64,000 nt of DNA from Periplaneta americana (lineage: Eukaryota; Arthropoda; Insecta; Blattodea; Blattidae): positions 186,427,627-186,491,626 of the forward strand of contig NC_091120.1 of the NCBI RefSeq assembly GCF_040183065.1. The letters are read 5' to 3'. Position numbers and translations under genes: made by a program. The notes beneath the pieces were generated by a model that was given only the letters and a program-made list of their open reading frames with translations, ran no database searches and was not told the DNA's origin. This document shows positions 1 to 10,532 of this stretch, one piece after another; positions within the stretch are counted from its first letter, which is position 1; each line of letters starts with the position of its first letter.

Positions 1-430
1 AAGGACAGAGTTGTCTCAACAGGTGGGTGAAGTGAGTAATGGCCTTGGACTACGCGCCTCATAGGATATTATACAAATAACAGTGCAAGTAAAAACGGAG
101 GAAAAAAAATAAGCCTTTCTTTGAATGCAGTTATTCCGCCAGACGAGTTCAACAATTGCTTTGACACAGCCCTACTCCCTTCTCTTTCATCTGGTCGAGG
201 GGATATGGAGAAGAATGGAGCGTGTGAAATGGACAGACAGAATAAAAAAATGTTGTGTTGGAAAGAGTGGGTGAAGAAATAATGATGCTGAAACTGATCA
301 GGAAGAGAAAAAAGGAATTGGTTGGATCACTGGCTGAAAATAAACTGTCTGTTGAAAGATGCACTGGAAGGAGTGGTGAACGGGAGAAGAATTCGGGGCA
401 GAAGAATCAGATGATAGACGACATTAAGAT
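1..430. other. Unassigned intergenic/intronic sequence
   Basis: I see no exon, tRNA or clear repeat end here. The stretch probably belongs to an intron of epoxide hydrolase gene 1, because that gene's next exon lies downstream and its first exons are missing from the window. Confidence 0.4.
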
Positions 431-910
431 ATATGAAGGGTTCAGAGCCATAGTGGGCTAAGCGCCATTTATTAAAACGGAGAAAGCAAGGGTTACAATT
501 AAGTGAATATCACAGTTTAATGAAGATTGATATATCGTTTAGTTTAATGTGTATACTTTATATCACTTTCTATAAATGTTATGTTTTATTTAACGACGCT
601 CGCAACTGCAGAGGTTATATCAGCGTCGCCGGATGTGCCGGAGTTTTGTCCCGCAGGAGTTCTTTTACATGCCAGTAAATCTACTGACATGAGCCTGTCG
701 CATTTAAGCACAATTAAATGCCATCGACCTGGCCCGGGATCGAACCCGCAACCTTGGGCATGGAAGGCTAGCGCTATACCAACTTGCCAACCAGGTCGAC
801 CACTTGCTATATGTGTTCATTGAATTATGGTAATAACTCCATTTTAATCCTTGTTTTCTACGGTTTTAGTAAATGGCGCTTGGCCCACTATGGTTCTGAA
901 CCCTTCATTT
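431..910. mobile_element. Foldback element with ~60 bp inverted ends, carrying a nested SINE
   Basis: The left end (ATGAAGGGTTCAGAGCCATA) recurs as its reverse complement at the right end (TGGTTCTGAACCCTTCAT). Complementarity continues through the CGCCATTTA and AAGCAAGG/CCTTG blocks, giving arms of roughly 60 bp. A related copy lies at about 26780-27015, and a piece at about 20240-20320. A minus-strand SINE sits inside (577-800). No coding capacity is seen, so it is probably a non-autonomous foldback/MITE. Confidence 0.65.
577..800 (-). mobile_element. tRNA-derived SINE (minus strand)
   Basis: On the minus strand a tRNA-like head begins near 800. It has an A-box region (TTGGCAAGTTGGTATAGCG) and a B box (GGTTCGATCC, near 735-745). 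A non-tRNA body follows and ends in GTCGTTAAATAA near 590. The same terminal GTCGTTAAATAA motif ends the SINE at 45659-45925, which suggests both borrow their 3' end from the same LINE partner. It is inserted in the foldback element 431-910. Confidence 0.7.
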
Positions 911-917
911 ATGGATC

Positions 918-1330
918 ATACGCGGAGACAAAGAGAAGACAGAAAAAGGAAAGATTGGAGAATGCTTGATTTTCAATGAAAGACCCGTCCTTGGGCAGAA
1001 AACTATGAATGAATGAAAGTTCATTCATTAATATAAGAGACGTACAGTGTGTTTGCTCTGTGTTGCCAAGTGGCAGATACAGGAACTTTAATGCCTCTAC
1101 AACTAGAGAGAGGACCACTACGATCACCAGACTTTATAGAGATAGAGCAACGAATCTTGGAGCTGTAGAAGAGAATTCAGGAAGAAGTAACAGAAAAATA
1201 CCGGTGTTTCCATAGGCCAACCAGTTACAGGTCCCCTGCTGTTGCCACTGCTTGCACTCCGCTGGATTAAACTTACGTACTATATTATATTAATAACATT
1301 CGTATATTTAATCATATAATTATTAGCTGA
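918..1330. other. Unassigned sequence
   Basis: No recognisable gene or element boundary is seen. Short open frames here have no recognisable motif. Confidence 0.35.
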
Positions 1331-1331
1331 G

Positions 1332-1545
1332 GTTATACTAGGGGTGATCCAGGAAGTAACGACTGTTTGCGCATTCCCGCCCTGCAGGTCAATACCTCTC
1401 CTCTATTCGAGGTCGACTGGTTTACCCAGCATCTTTTCTCAGTATTCTGTGAATGTAGGTCGTAACAAGTTGTTATTCTGCATTTTGTGAGTGTTTAAAA
1501 TGAACTATGTAATACAAAATCTCGCCGACTGTGAAGTGAAAAGTG
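1332..1545 (+). pseudogene. mariner-type transposon relic, 5' end with start of transposase
   Basis: A leader resembling a mariner left end (GGGGTGATCCAGGAAGTAAC) is followed by an ATG near 1500. The next ~15 codons resemble the mariner transposase N-terminus, with an N-L-A-D-C-E-V-K pattern like the usual N-P-A-(D/N)-C-E-V-R. The similarity stops abruptly near 1545, so the rest is lost. The family call is from memory of mariner N-termini. Confidence 0.45.
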
Positions 1546-1767
1546 TTAAGCCCGGTTTTCACAGTGCTTGTTTCTTTGATGGACAGCAAGCTTTGTACAA
1601 GCTGCTGGCTACGATGTTTGTTACAATGTTAGTTACTGTCCATTACGCAGCTGACTCTTTTCACAGTTCAAATTGTAAAAATCATCTGCTTCTTCATCTG
1701 TTACCAAGATGCATGATGAAAAAGAAACTAAACCGTGAGTGCAAAACAACTAAAGTCCTACGTTACT

Positions 1768-1800
1768 TATTTATTTATTTAATTTATTTATTTTATTTAC

Positions 1801-1853
<53 letters not shown>

Positions 1854-2050
1854 TTGCTAGTAAGTTTGAAACTAATACAAATTAATAAATACAATGTAAG
1901 ATAAACTTGCCCACTCCTGAATGAGTAAGACTCGTGCTCAGGAGGGGATTCCAATACAAACAAAAATAAAATTAAAATTGAGAGTGACTACAGATTAAAT
2001 AGTGTTTAATATGTTTAAACCCAAACTATAAATCCAATAGAGTTTTTTTT
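1768..2050 (-). mobile_element. Degraded LINE 3' region with (TTTA)n tail
   Basis: A ~85 bp TTTA/TTATT microsatellite (1768-1853) adjoins sequence containing an 'actcgtgctcaggagggg' block. A similar block follows the AAT repeat at 63079-63175 ('actcgtgctgaaggggc'). In both cases the microsatellite is the simple-repeat 3' tail of a minus-strand LINE. Confidence 0.45.
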
Positions 2051-2099
2051 ATTTATTTTTTTTATTAATTTGGGGAGGATTCGTGTTTGAAATATTGGA

Positions 2100-2420
2100 A
2101 TAAGATTTGTTTAATAACCTGGGACCTCGACTCATGCTATGATAAAAAGCTGCATTGGTTTTACATTTTGGTTCAGACAAACGCGGATAATTCATATTTT
2201 TAGTTCTATATTTATGTATATACCTTTCAAAGTTCGTTGTAACTTAGATTATAGGCTACATGGCATTCAAAATACATTATTTAAAAGGTGGGTTATAAGG
2301 GGGCCTGAATTAAATAAATCGACATAAAAATTTCTTTAAAAATCATTTCCGATAAGTTTTAGTCTTTGAAAAATTTTGATAGGACTGATATTTAATGAGA
2401 TAAAATCACGCGAAAACTAA
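2100..2420 (-). repeat. Interspersed repeat, inverted relative of 20530-20760
   Basis: Blocks such as GTAACTTAGATTATAGGCTA, GGGTTATAAGGGGGCC and GATATTTAATGAGATAAA match the reverse complement of sequence at about 20530-20760. It is non-coding. The parent element is unknown. Confidence 0.6.
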
Positions 2421-2985
2421 ATTTTTAGAAAAATTTTGTTTGTGTGGAAAATCGAATCGAGTGATAGAATTATATTTCTATCATTACAAATAATTTATCA
2501 GCATATCAATAACAACCTCATAAATTACTTACAAAAACACTCCCAAAAATAATATACACTTATGAAAAAAAAATAAATAAAAAATTATTGGATTAACAAT
2601 ATTTTCACTGTTACAATTACACATATATAAACACTAAATATAAACATTTACAAAGTTATTAAAATTTCTATGAAAATATTGTAATAAAATAAAATAATAC
2701 ATTTGTTTAATGTTGAAAACTTTGAAATGTTTAAACAACAATTCAGTTGGGTAATCTTTCTGCTTTTTTAAACAAAATGTTAATACTTTTTTCTGTAGTA
2801 AAATTAACGGATAATGGTTGGATTTATAACAACAGTAAATGTGATAAAGTAATTAAACCAGAAGTATAAAACAGCTGAAGTCCGATATTTAATTGCTGTG
2901 TCTTAGAAACTTAGGAATACAGAAAAAAAAAAGATTTAGTTGGAAAACAACGCATTTGGCAACACGGTTCCAGCAATGATACCAC
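2420..2985. other. AT-rich unassigned sequence
   Basis: Very A/T-rich with no long open frame and no repeat ends that I recognise. Confidence 0.4.
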
Positions 2986-2987
2986 AG

Positions 2988-3161
2988 TATAGTATATACA
3001 GTCACGAAGCTTAATACGTAGGAAATATGCATCCATATATACAGTTGCTGACCACTAGGATCGCTAATATCGCCTTATTACAGACAATGCGAAATAGTAC
3101 CGGCACAATCTTTTGTTCCTAGCATCCTCACAACTCAAGCTTCGTGACTGTATATACTAGA
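2988..3161. mobile_element. ~170 bp MITE with ~20 bp terminal inverted repeats
   Basis: The left end TACAGTCACGAAGCTT and right end AAGCTTCGTGACTGTA are perfect inverted repeats, flanked by TATA-rich sequence. No coding capacity. The TA flanks suggest a Tc1/mariner-type MITE. Confidence 0.75.
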
Positions 3162-3264
3162 CTGTAGTGATACTATATGAGGCGTATAGTTGCAAAATCA
3201 GATACATCACTTTTTTTTTTCGAAAATGAGTTAATGTTATATTTCATATCTTCATATGATTCTA

Positions 3265-4347
3265 CAGGGACATCATTTTATTTTTACTAACATTTTTAAT
3301 ATTAACCTGGTTATACCTTTAGAGAACCGGAAACACCCTTCCACGACTGTAGTTCGATGATACTGACGTAAAACACAAACAAATCACTTTATTAGGTATA
3401 GGAGGGAAGAAAAGTAGTTAATCCATTTACGTAAACTAGGAAATATTGCGATTTTGAGTTCGATCATTTTCATTAGGTTTTTGTTTAATTAAAATGCAGT
3501 ACTGTATTAAGAATAATTTTTTTTTTTTACTCACGAACTGAGTTATCCATTCGGACGTATTCATTATGCAGTGTATATTATACTGTCTACAACACATTAA
3601 AGTACAATATAGAGAATGAATTGAAAAATGATCATAATATGGATATTTAAACACATTTTTGAAAGTGGTGGCCGTTCATTTCGATACAGGCTTCAGTTCT
3701 TTTGTGCATATTATCGTACTATACAGCAGACTATTGCATCTAATTCCAATTTCCAGTTTAGTATTTCGTACGAGTAACTCATGTTCAAATAATTCCGTAC
3801 CTACTCTATAAAAGAGTACATTACGTACTGTAAATTCAATCTTCACTTCTGCCCGACCTGCACAGATAAAATTACTCAGACATACTATCTACTGTCCGTC
3901 CAAGTGGTTATGCCGCAGGATCATAGAAAGGGGGAAATCACGTGACAGTTAATTACTTAACGAGACCCTTTTATTTAAGTTATTTTAAACAGTTGTATAA
4001 TATTACGTACACGTCCAATTCCTAACAGAAATTAATGTTCTCAGAAAAGAGCTAAGACTGCCCAGCTTTTACAGAGGGGCGAGCAGAAGCAGGTGGGGGG
4101 AAATCGAGATGCGACGTAGGCAAACGGGCAGTACCTGTGCGAAAATATGATTCCTCTTGCGTCACTGGAAAATGCGAACATATTTCTGGAACGTACTATG
4201 CTCACTAAGTCAGTGCTGTTTACTATATGCAGTCTTGATTCTGTGTGGAGGACAGTTCGACCTTCATTAGTAGAAGGGGTGGGAGTGAAGTACATTCAAA
4301 AACTCAGGTACAATAAAAATTTAAGTAAAAATAAAATGATGTCCCTG
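3265..4347. mobile_element. TA-inserting DNA transposon, copy 1 (non-autonomous)
   Basis: It begins CAGGGACATCATTTTATTT and ends with the reverse complement (AAATAAAATGATGTCCCTG), with TA on both sides. It is 1083 bp long. It matches copies at 28090-29210, 29718-30851 and 41397-42483 along their length (shared inner blocks include ATCACGTGACAGTTAATTA and CAGAAAAGAGCTAAGAC). No intact transposase is visible. TA duplication points to the Tc1/mariner supergroup, although the CAGGG terminus alone would also suit hAT. Confidence 0.85.
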
Positions 4348-4832
4348 TACAACTGCTATGACACTGTTATGCTCCAAAGCCAGATATATTACATGGATTT
4401 GTATGATGAAAGAATAGTATTGGTTGCAAATCCTTGGTTCCTTGCATACTGAAAAATTATGTTTTAGTGATGTATTTGATTTTGCAACTATAACATATTT
4501 GGTTCCAGCATGCTAGTTACACAAAAAATAGCAAGCAATCTAATCATGAAATCCAGTAAGATAGCTAGTGGGCAGGATTTCTAGCAAGCAAGCACGCAGA
4601 ACTGCCATCAGCGCTCCTAAATGCAATCCATTACTGAAACACGCACCGTGGGAACTAGGCTTTATTCTATTCTTCAATTCTCGGAAGTTCAAACCTGCAG
4701 AAATTGATCCGGGTGTCACATACAATCCCAGAGACCAAGCACTTGAATGGCATCATCCCTCATCACATAAAAAACCGAATAAATTCAAACAGATTCGATC
4801 AACATTAAAAATTATGGCGATGTATTGAACTT

Positions 4833-4908
4833 CGGCGTAGCTCAATGGTTAAAGCGCTTGGTACGTAGTACCAAGGACCCGGGTTCGATCTGTGGTGCTG
4901 GAGCGATT
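4833..4908 (+). ncRNA. tRNA-like sequence, likely a SINE head
   Basis: An A-box-like TAGCTCAATGGTTAAAGCGC and a B box GGGTTCGATCT are at tRNA spacing, with a 5-bp anticodon stem TTGGT/ACCAA between them and a T run after ~4904. The acceptor arms do not pair convincingly and position 33 is C, so it is unlikely to be a functional tRNA. A tRNA-derived SINE head or tRNA pseudogene is more likely. Confidence 0.5.
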
Positions 4909-4969
4909 TTTTCTCCTCTAATATTAAATTTAGTTTAGTTTGTTAGAAACATAGTCAAGATGAGGATTC

Positions 4970-5110
4970 CAACAAGGATTGTTGTTGTTGGTGGTCAACT
5001 GTCCGAAAACAGGTTTGAACCTCACAAGTGACACCAACAAAACACCATTCATGAGGCAACTAAGCCAGGAGATAAAGGGGTAGGGTGGCCAGTTCCTTTC
5101 CCCCCTCCAT
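4970..5110 (+). repeat. Interspersed repeat shared with 49570-49700 (inverted)
   Basis: The block beginning TTGTTGTTG and containing AACCTCACAAGT and GGTGGCCAGTT is present in reverse complement at about 49570-49700. No coding capacity. It may be the tail of a SINE or LINE. Confidence 0.6.
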
Positions 5111-5569
5111 TGAATACATCGCTGACTAGTAACAAATTATACTAATCAGACTTCAGATACATACAAACAATTGTTCTTCCTCTGATACATATCGTTAAGT
5201 GAGATGTACTGCCTGATAATAGATGTACATATCAGCCAGAACTCAAATCAGAGGTACAAGGATTATGATCGAGAATTATGCCCAAAAACTTAGAGGTAAT
5301 GTTAATCATAAATCAAAGCAGTGCATAGAGCACAGGACGCAAGAGATGTACGGTACAGTAATTAAAAAATCGTAACATATTCCACCAAATCTGGCAAACC
5401 TATACTGTATCCACGATAAAATTAGTAGCCTGTAATATTTATTGGCTGTCGTTATAACAAAAGCTATTGACAATGTCAAAATACAAGTGTAAAATTATCG
5501 TACTAAATATAAAATATCAATAATTGATTAAATGGCGATTTTACTCATTTTAATTATGTAAGCATGTGG

Positions 5570-5613
5570 GGCTTACAGCTGTTTCGGTGCCATTCGACAC
5601 CATCCTCAGAACC
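5570..5613 (-). ncRNA. Hammerhead-ribozyme-like motif A1
   Basis: On the minus strand: stem I strand GGTT, core CTGAGGA, an extra T, stem II GGTG...CACC, core GAA, palindromic stem III ACAGCTGT, A at the cleavage position (GTA triplet), then AGCC pairing back to GGTT. The layout matches a type I hammerhead with minimal stem III. The extra T deviates from the consensus. Activity is inferred. Confidence 0.55.
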
Positions 5614-6026
5614 TACTGGATCTCGGCGCTATCTCAACTTCACTGCCTGTTGTGTGGGTGCGTTCGTGTGATGAAGAGTTGTGTTAAATAGTGTGTGTTC
5701 TGAAATTGATCTGTATGTTGAGAATTTGACTGAGGTGTGTTTTAGTGTGTCTGTATATTTCATATTGTTGTAGTGTGTTGAGTTTTTGGTTTTTGGGTTG
5801 TAAGTGTAGGATTTCCATGTCTGTATTTATGTTATTATATGTGTGGTTAGCATTAGTACTAAAACACACCCCAGTCAAATTCTCAACACACACTAAAACA
5901 CACCCCAGTCAAATTCTCAACACACAGATCAATTTCAGAACACACACACTATTTGACACAACTCTTCATCACACGAACGCACCCACACAACAGGCAGTGA
6001 AGTTGAGATAGCGCCGAGATCTAGTA

Positions 6027-6070
6027 GGCTCTGAGGATGGTATCAAGTAGCACCGAAACAGCTGTAAGCC
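6027..6070 (+). ncRNA. Hammerhead-ribozyme-like motif A2
   Basis: Right-arm counterpart of A1. Stem I GGCT (6027-6030) pairs with AGCC (6067-6070). Cores are CTGAGGA (6031-6037) and GAAA (6055-6058). Stem III is ACAGCTGT and the cleavage triplet GTA ends at 6066. Stem II is reduced to about 3 bp (GGT/ACC). Confidence 0.6.
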
Positions 6071-6134
6071 ACACATGCTTACATAATTAACACGAGTAAG
6101 ATCGCCATTTAATCAATTATTTATATTCAAGTGT

Positions 6135-6735
6135 TAAAAGTAGTGTACGAAAGATTCAACATGGATAAAATATTATATTACATACACCACTAAATATAAA
6201 ACAAACTTATTCCCAAATACTCCTTAGAGTTTATAAATGATACCGTAATCAAAAGTAGGCTTATATCTTCTAGATGAAAATTATAACATACTGATCCAAA
6301 ATAATATTTGATACTCTGTTGACATACAGTAAAACAAGGATTAACTTAATAACAATTTATGAGAAACTCCTATATATTAAAAAAAATAATAAAAATGAGA
6401 GAAAGAAACCAAAAAAAAATTGTGGAGCTTGATTTTCTAATTCAAAATATTCTTGCAAGGAATATAACGGGTTTGTAAGAAACCATGTTTTCACTTTTAC
6501 TTTGAATTTGTCTACTGACACTTTCTGTGCTTCTTGTGGTACTGTAACAAGTTAGACATCTTAGAGCCCAAGATATAAGGACTACTTTTAACTTTAGATA
6601 GTTTGCAATATGTTATGTCTAGTTTTTCTTTATTACGAGTGTTATACTCATGTTTATCCATCCTGCTGGTGAAGTCATAAAGATTTTACTTTATGTACAA
6701 AAGGAGTACAGAATAATGGGTTTGTTTTACTGTGC
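6135..6735. other. AT-rich intron sequence of gene 1
   Basis: No exon, element end or RNA motif is seen. It runs up to the polypyrimidine tract and AG acceptor of the exon at 6738. Confidence 0.4.
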
Positions 6736-6737
6736 AG

Positions 6738-6850
6738 GACTGTGGCTGTGGACATGCGAGGATATGGAGACTCAGACAAACCATCTGGACTGGAGAATTA
6801 CCGCATGTCTGCCCTTGTTAATGACATTAAGGAGATTATAGAGGCTCTCG
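6738..6850 (+). CDS. Epoxide hydrolase gene 1, exon with RGYGDSDKPSG
   Basis: Acceptor TGTGCAG precedes 6738 and donor GTATGT follows 6850. The 113 nt read T-V-A-V-D-M-R-G-Y-G-D-S-D-K-P-S-G and end in EIIEALG. The exon enters in phase 2 (completing a W codon) and exits in phase 1 (first base of a G codon). This is the strand preceding the nucleophile elbow of alpha/beta-hydrolase epoxide hydrolases. Length and phases equal those of 49133-49245 in gene 2. The preceding exon of gene 1, expected to carry HGFP, is not found between 1 and 6737. Confidence 0.93.
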
Positions 6851-8008
6851 GTATGTACATTGCTATTACAACTACCATTATCTATACTAATATTATTGCT
6901 GTTGCTACAATTAATGTAGTAGCGTTAATATTAATGGCATTAATATTTCTTCACTAGCTTCTATTTAACTACTGCTAGATAGATTGAAGTGATCTTGAAC
7001 AAACTCATTGCCGTTGCTAAGCAAATGACGTCAGATGTTGAAACTTTCATAGCATTTCATTCATTAGACCCTCGAACATAAAATGCTTCACGTTAAAGGA
7101 GATTCTGAAAATGTCTGCCTTCTTGTTCGAAACATTTTTAGCACCGCTTTAAGAAATTATGTACCAATTGCTGCAGTTTTCTTTGAAAAATGAAGGCAGT
7201 GTTTGCCCACATGCTATTTTCCAGTTCTTCTTAGGTATGATGGTAAATTTTAAAGTTCCTTACAGATAAAGTCACTGACGTTAGGCCAAAGGGGAAAAGA
7301 GGACACATTCCTACTGTGATAATAATTCTATCCTTGAACAATGTATGAAATTCGATCAAAGGTTACTCAGCTGTACTTATGTATAGAACAAGAAGACAGT
7401 TTCAGAATCTTCTTTCTTAATTTGGGTTAATAACTGATTTTTAATTGGTTGTATTTAATAAAGTTTTTCAGTACACAATAGTTATAATTGTCAATAATAT
7501 TGCCAGCTACTTCTACTACTGCTCCTACTGATACTACCTACTTCACTTGCTAATATTTGCTGCTCCTATTCTGTTATTGCTGATATTGCTATTAGCATCA
7601 TGCATTGCAGGCGCTATGTTCTATTCAAGTTTGTCGAGTATGATGAAGTTCGATATTCGCCGATGTTCACTCTGTAGAAGGCAGTTTGTCACGTGTGTTC
7701 GGCCTTGTTATAAAAATATTCGCTGTCCTCCTCCCCCCTTCATGTTTCAAACAAATTAAGAATTTTTAGAAGATATCTTGTGATTATTTTTTCATATGGA
7801 ATAAGACGCATATTCTAATACAAGTGTCTTGGTTGCCTCTCATGTTCGAACATCGCAGGACATTAACTGCTACTACTGGTTTTACTGTTATTGCTACTAC
7901 TACTGCTACTGCCACTACTACTACTTCAATTGCTAATATTTCAGCTGTTATTACTTCTGTTACTGTTGCTGCTACTGCTACTGCTGCTATTAACAACACT
8001 ATTACTGC

Positions 8009-8068
<60 letters not shown>

Positions 8069-8116
8069 TAGGCCTACTGCTTGTTTTAATTCTGCTGCAA
8101 TCTACTGTTATTTTTT
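6851..8116 (+). other. Intron of gene 1 with cryptic triplet repeats
   Basis: The first kb holds nothing recognisable. From ~7500, imperfect ACT/GCT/ATT triplets dominate and lead into a clean (ATT)n tract at about 8006-8066. The hydrophobic or Thr-rich frames here are translations of the repeats, not genes. A similar triplet-rich patch is at 8340-8460. Confidence 0.6.
8006..8066. repeat. (ATT)n microsatellite
   Basis: About 20 uninterrupted ATT units inside a broader triplet-biased stretch. Confidence 0.95.
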
Positions 8117-8284
8117 AGGATTATAATATTTATGATGAACACTTTCACGTGTTAAATGTAAACTACATTCGTAAATATTTAGTTGACTAGTTTCAGTTTA
8201 TTAGTAGCCATCTTCAGAACTAGTTATTTACAAACTTACTTTACATTTAAAACGTGAAAATGTCCATCATAAATATATTCCTAA
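8117..8284. mobile_element. Small foldback element (family B) with hammerhead-like motif
   Basis: The left end TTTATGATGAACACTTTCA and right end TGAAAATGTCCATCATAAA are inverted complements, and complementarity continues through the ACGTGTTAAATGTAA blocks. The central part contains a minus-strand hammerhead-like motif (8171-8231). No coding capacity. Confidence 0.75.
8171..8231 (-). ncRNA. Hammerhead-ribozyme-like motif B
   Basis: On the minus strand: stem I TAGTT / AACTA, extendable by GTAAATA/TATTTAC; core CTGAAGA with the extra T; core GAAA; palindromic stem III ACTAGT; then C, giving the classical GUC cleavage triplet. Stem II is weak (it starts GGC but lacks a clean partner), so this copy may be decayed. 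Confidence 0.5.
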
Positions 8285-8922
8285 GTGATATATAGTGTTA
8301 AAAGTTGTGTAATCCAGATGTACCAGGATGTTATTTTTTGTTACACTGCTACTGTTACTTCTGTTAATATTATTTCTGTTACCAGTACTGCTGGTACTGA
8401 TACCAATACTGTGGCTATTTCCCTTGGCAATAGTAGCATTCCTACTAACAATTCCACTGCCGTTCACTGATTTTCAGATTGTCAATCTATTGTATATATT
8501 ACATTTTCTCTGTAAATTAAAAGTGTCAATACATAGATCTATGTATGTAGAATGCAGAATAGAATATCAATCTTTCTTCAGTGTAAAATTTACTCCCTGA
8601 ACTAGTCCTAAATTACAGAGTGTTTATCCATTGAGGTCGAATTATGTGTATTCCACAGCTTCTAGGTACCAGATATTGTAATTAGATATCGTTTGTGCAC
8701 CATACCAGTGAATATATCAGTAAAGGCACTCGATGACTTTTACAATTCTTGTGGTGCTGAAAAACGTAATCACCTTGATGTGAAAATATTTTTCACCTTC
8801 ATACAATAACTGGTTTCCCAGATAATCGCACGTTTTCGTTCATATATTTAAATAATTTAATTTCAATTGTACTGTTACTGTTTCTATCATGTGTAGTGCT
8901 TAAATATGGCTGTATTGTTTAG

Positions 8923-9091
8923 GACATGAGAAGTGTGTTCTGGTAGCACACGACTATGGTGGCGCTATTGCTTGGAATTTTGTCATGACCCACCCAGAGA
9001 TGCTGGAGAGCTACATTATCTTGGACGCACCCTACTCTCCATCAAACCTTAAGATCATGACTTCAAACTTGTACCAGTTCCTTAAGTCATG
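8923..9091 (+). CDS. Epoxide hydrolase gene 1, nucleophile exon (HDYGG)
   Basis: Acceptor TGTTTAG precedes 8923 and donor GTGAGT follows 9091. The 169 nt encode G-H-E-K-C-V-L-V-A-H-D-Y-G-G-A-I-A-W-N-F. The Asp in H-D-Y-G-G is the expected nucleophile that forms the hydroxyalkyl-enzyme ester. The exon continues through Y-I-I-L-D-A-P-Y and ends in LKSW with the Trp codon split by the intron. Length and phases equal 54794-54962 in gene 2, which has HDWGG at the same place. Confidence 0.95.
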
Positions 9092-9366
9092 GTGAGTATG
9101 GTACAAATAGCTAAACACAATCTAGTGCATTAAACTTACTGATCTATGATAGATCTATACGCAATTCCTGTAGCAAGCAACCTTGCAGAGCTTTATTATA
9201 AGCAGAGTAAAACCTGAGTTGTACATAAGTGAAGGGAAATTATTAAATTATGCACAATTTAGAACTACGTATAAATAAGGTTTGAATATAACAACATTCG
9301 AGTGATAAGGAATCAGTTTATAAAACGTATTATATGACTTTCACTTGTTAAATTTTAAGTTACCTT

Positions 9367-9405
9367 GTTAATATGTTTCGGCCTGCTGTCAGCCATCATC
9401 AGAAC
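9367..9405 (-). ncRNA. Hammerhead-ribozyme-like motif E
   Basis: On the minus strand: stem I GTT / AAC, core CTGATGA followed by T, short stem II GGC...GCC, core GAAA, near-palindromic stem III ACATAT (one mismatch), and an ATT cleavage triplet. It is the least perfect stem III of the set. It adjoins family A-like sequence (9440-9560). Confidence 0.45.
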
Positions 9406-9439
9406 TGATTGTTGCTGGTCTTGGCGCCTTTTTTTTGTT

Positions 9440-9900
9440 TCCTGTAGGGGTGTGTTTATGTAGTGTAATGTGGAGTCAAAGAGTGTGTGTGTTCTGAAAT
9501 TGAGTTATGTGTTGAAAATTTCATTTGGATGTGTTTTTGTGTGTGTGTATATTTCGTATTGTTGTTGTTGTTGTTGTTTTCTAATGCCAGGCATTTGACA
9601 ATAAAGTCATTTGACCTCTTGCACTCCAATACTTTTAAAAGATATTGTCATGGTTAGCCACTGATGCACAGATTTTGAGATGTTCTGAATCCATTTCTTG
9701 ATTTGAGTTGCACAATGGACAGTTAGGAGACTGATATATTCCAATTCTATGCAGATGCTTGGCCAAACAGTCATGCCCTGTTGCCAATCTAAATGCAGCT
9801 ACAGACGATTTCCGTGGTAAATCGGGAATTAACATATTTCGTATTGTTCTAGTGTGTTTAGTTTCTGGCTTTTTGGTTGCATGTGTAGAATTTATTATTA
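9440..9900 (+). mobile_element. Family A foldback fragment interrupted by a LINE
   Basis: GT-rich blocks (GTGTGTTCTGAAATTGA, TATATTTCGTATTGTTCTAG) match the arm interior of the elements at 5505-6132 and 27830-29585. The fragment is split by a 270-bp minus-strand LINE insertion at 9564-9833. Confidence 0.65.
9564..9833 (-). pseudogene. 5'-truncated LINE, RNase H/zinc-knuckle end
   Basis: On the minus strand the 3' end of a LINE ORF2 is seen, with I-P-D-L-P-R-K-S-S-V-A-A-F-R-L-A-T-G-H and a C-x2-C...H...C zinc-knuckle-like end (CPLC, EHLKIC). It closes with a (GTT/AAC)n tail. The insertion is bounded by a 15-bp target duplication ATATTTCGTATTGTT at 9549-9563 and 9834-9848. The same family, longer, is at 13385-14275. 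Confidence 0.88.
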
Positions 9901-10389
9901 TTATTATTGTTATCCAAATATTGAAACCCTATTTTATCCTTTGGTATATTAGGATTGTAGATTGTTACATGTGAAATATATTATGTAGAGATAATACACA
10001 ATTTTAAAGAAGTAGTAGTAGGCATGAGTCATAGTTACAATATGAATACACTAATTAATAGACAGTAAACAATACTAAATACATTATGCAATAATTACAC
10101 TCAGTTAAAACAAAATTAAATAAATTAGAAATTATAATCGAAGGTGTAGTGAGATTGCAAGAATATGACATAAATTTGCGATTTTATACATAATTTTAAG
10201 CAATAGTAAAGAGATAATGCACAAAATTGACTTAGTTACAAACTAAACGCCTATTATATAGGTGGTTTGCGGAAGTAAAGAAATAAAAACAAAATTACTT
10301 ACGGTTACAAACTCTATACCTGACATCAAATACTGAACAATAGTAAAATCCACAATACAAACATAGTTATTGTTCCATTTTGAATCTTG

Positions 10390-10532
10390 CGTACACTACT
10401 TTTAACACTTGAATATAATTAAATGATCAACTAGTGGACTTACTAGTGTTAATTATGTAAGAAGCACTGAAACAGCTGTAAGCCGGACAAATCTTACATA
10501 ATTAACACTAGTAAGTCCACTAGTTAATCATT
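10390..10532. mobile_element. Internally deleted family A foldback
   Basis: ACTAGTGGACTTACTAGTGT and its reverse complement face each other across ~30 bp that contain TGAAACAGCTGTAAGCC, the 3' half of hammerhead-like motif A. The CTGAGGA half is gone, so this copy cannot form the core. Confidence 0.75.

Larger units (their letters stand above)
5505..6132. mobile_element. Long foldback element (family A) with hammerhead-like motif in each arm
   Basis: About 250 bp at each end are inverted complements. Left blocks TTGATTAAATGGCGAT, CTTACAGCTGTTTCGGTG and GGTGCGTTCGTGTGATGAAG recur as reverse complements at 5960-6120. Between the arms are GT/CA-rich repeats. The same family is at 27830-29585 (complete, interrupted), 10390-10532 (internally deleted) and 9440-9900 (fragment). 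No ORF is credible. Each arm carries a hammerhead-like motif in mirror orientation. Confidence 0.85.

Noticed and set aside
7824..8126. Thr/Ile-rich and Leu-rich frames near 7.8-8.1 kb
   Set aside because: Produced by ATT/ACT triplet repeats inside an intron of gene 1.
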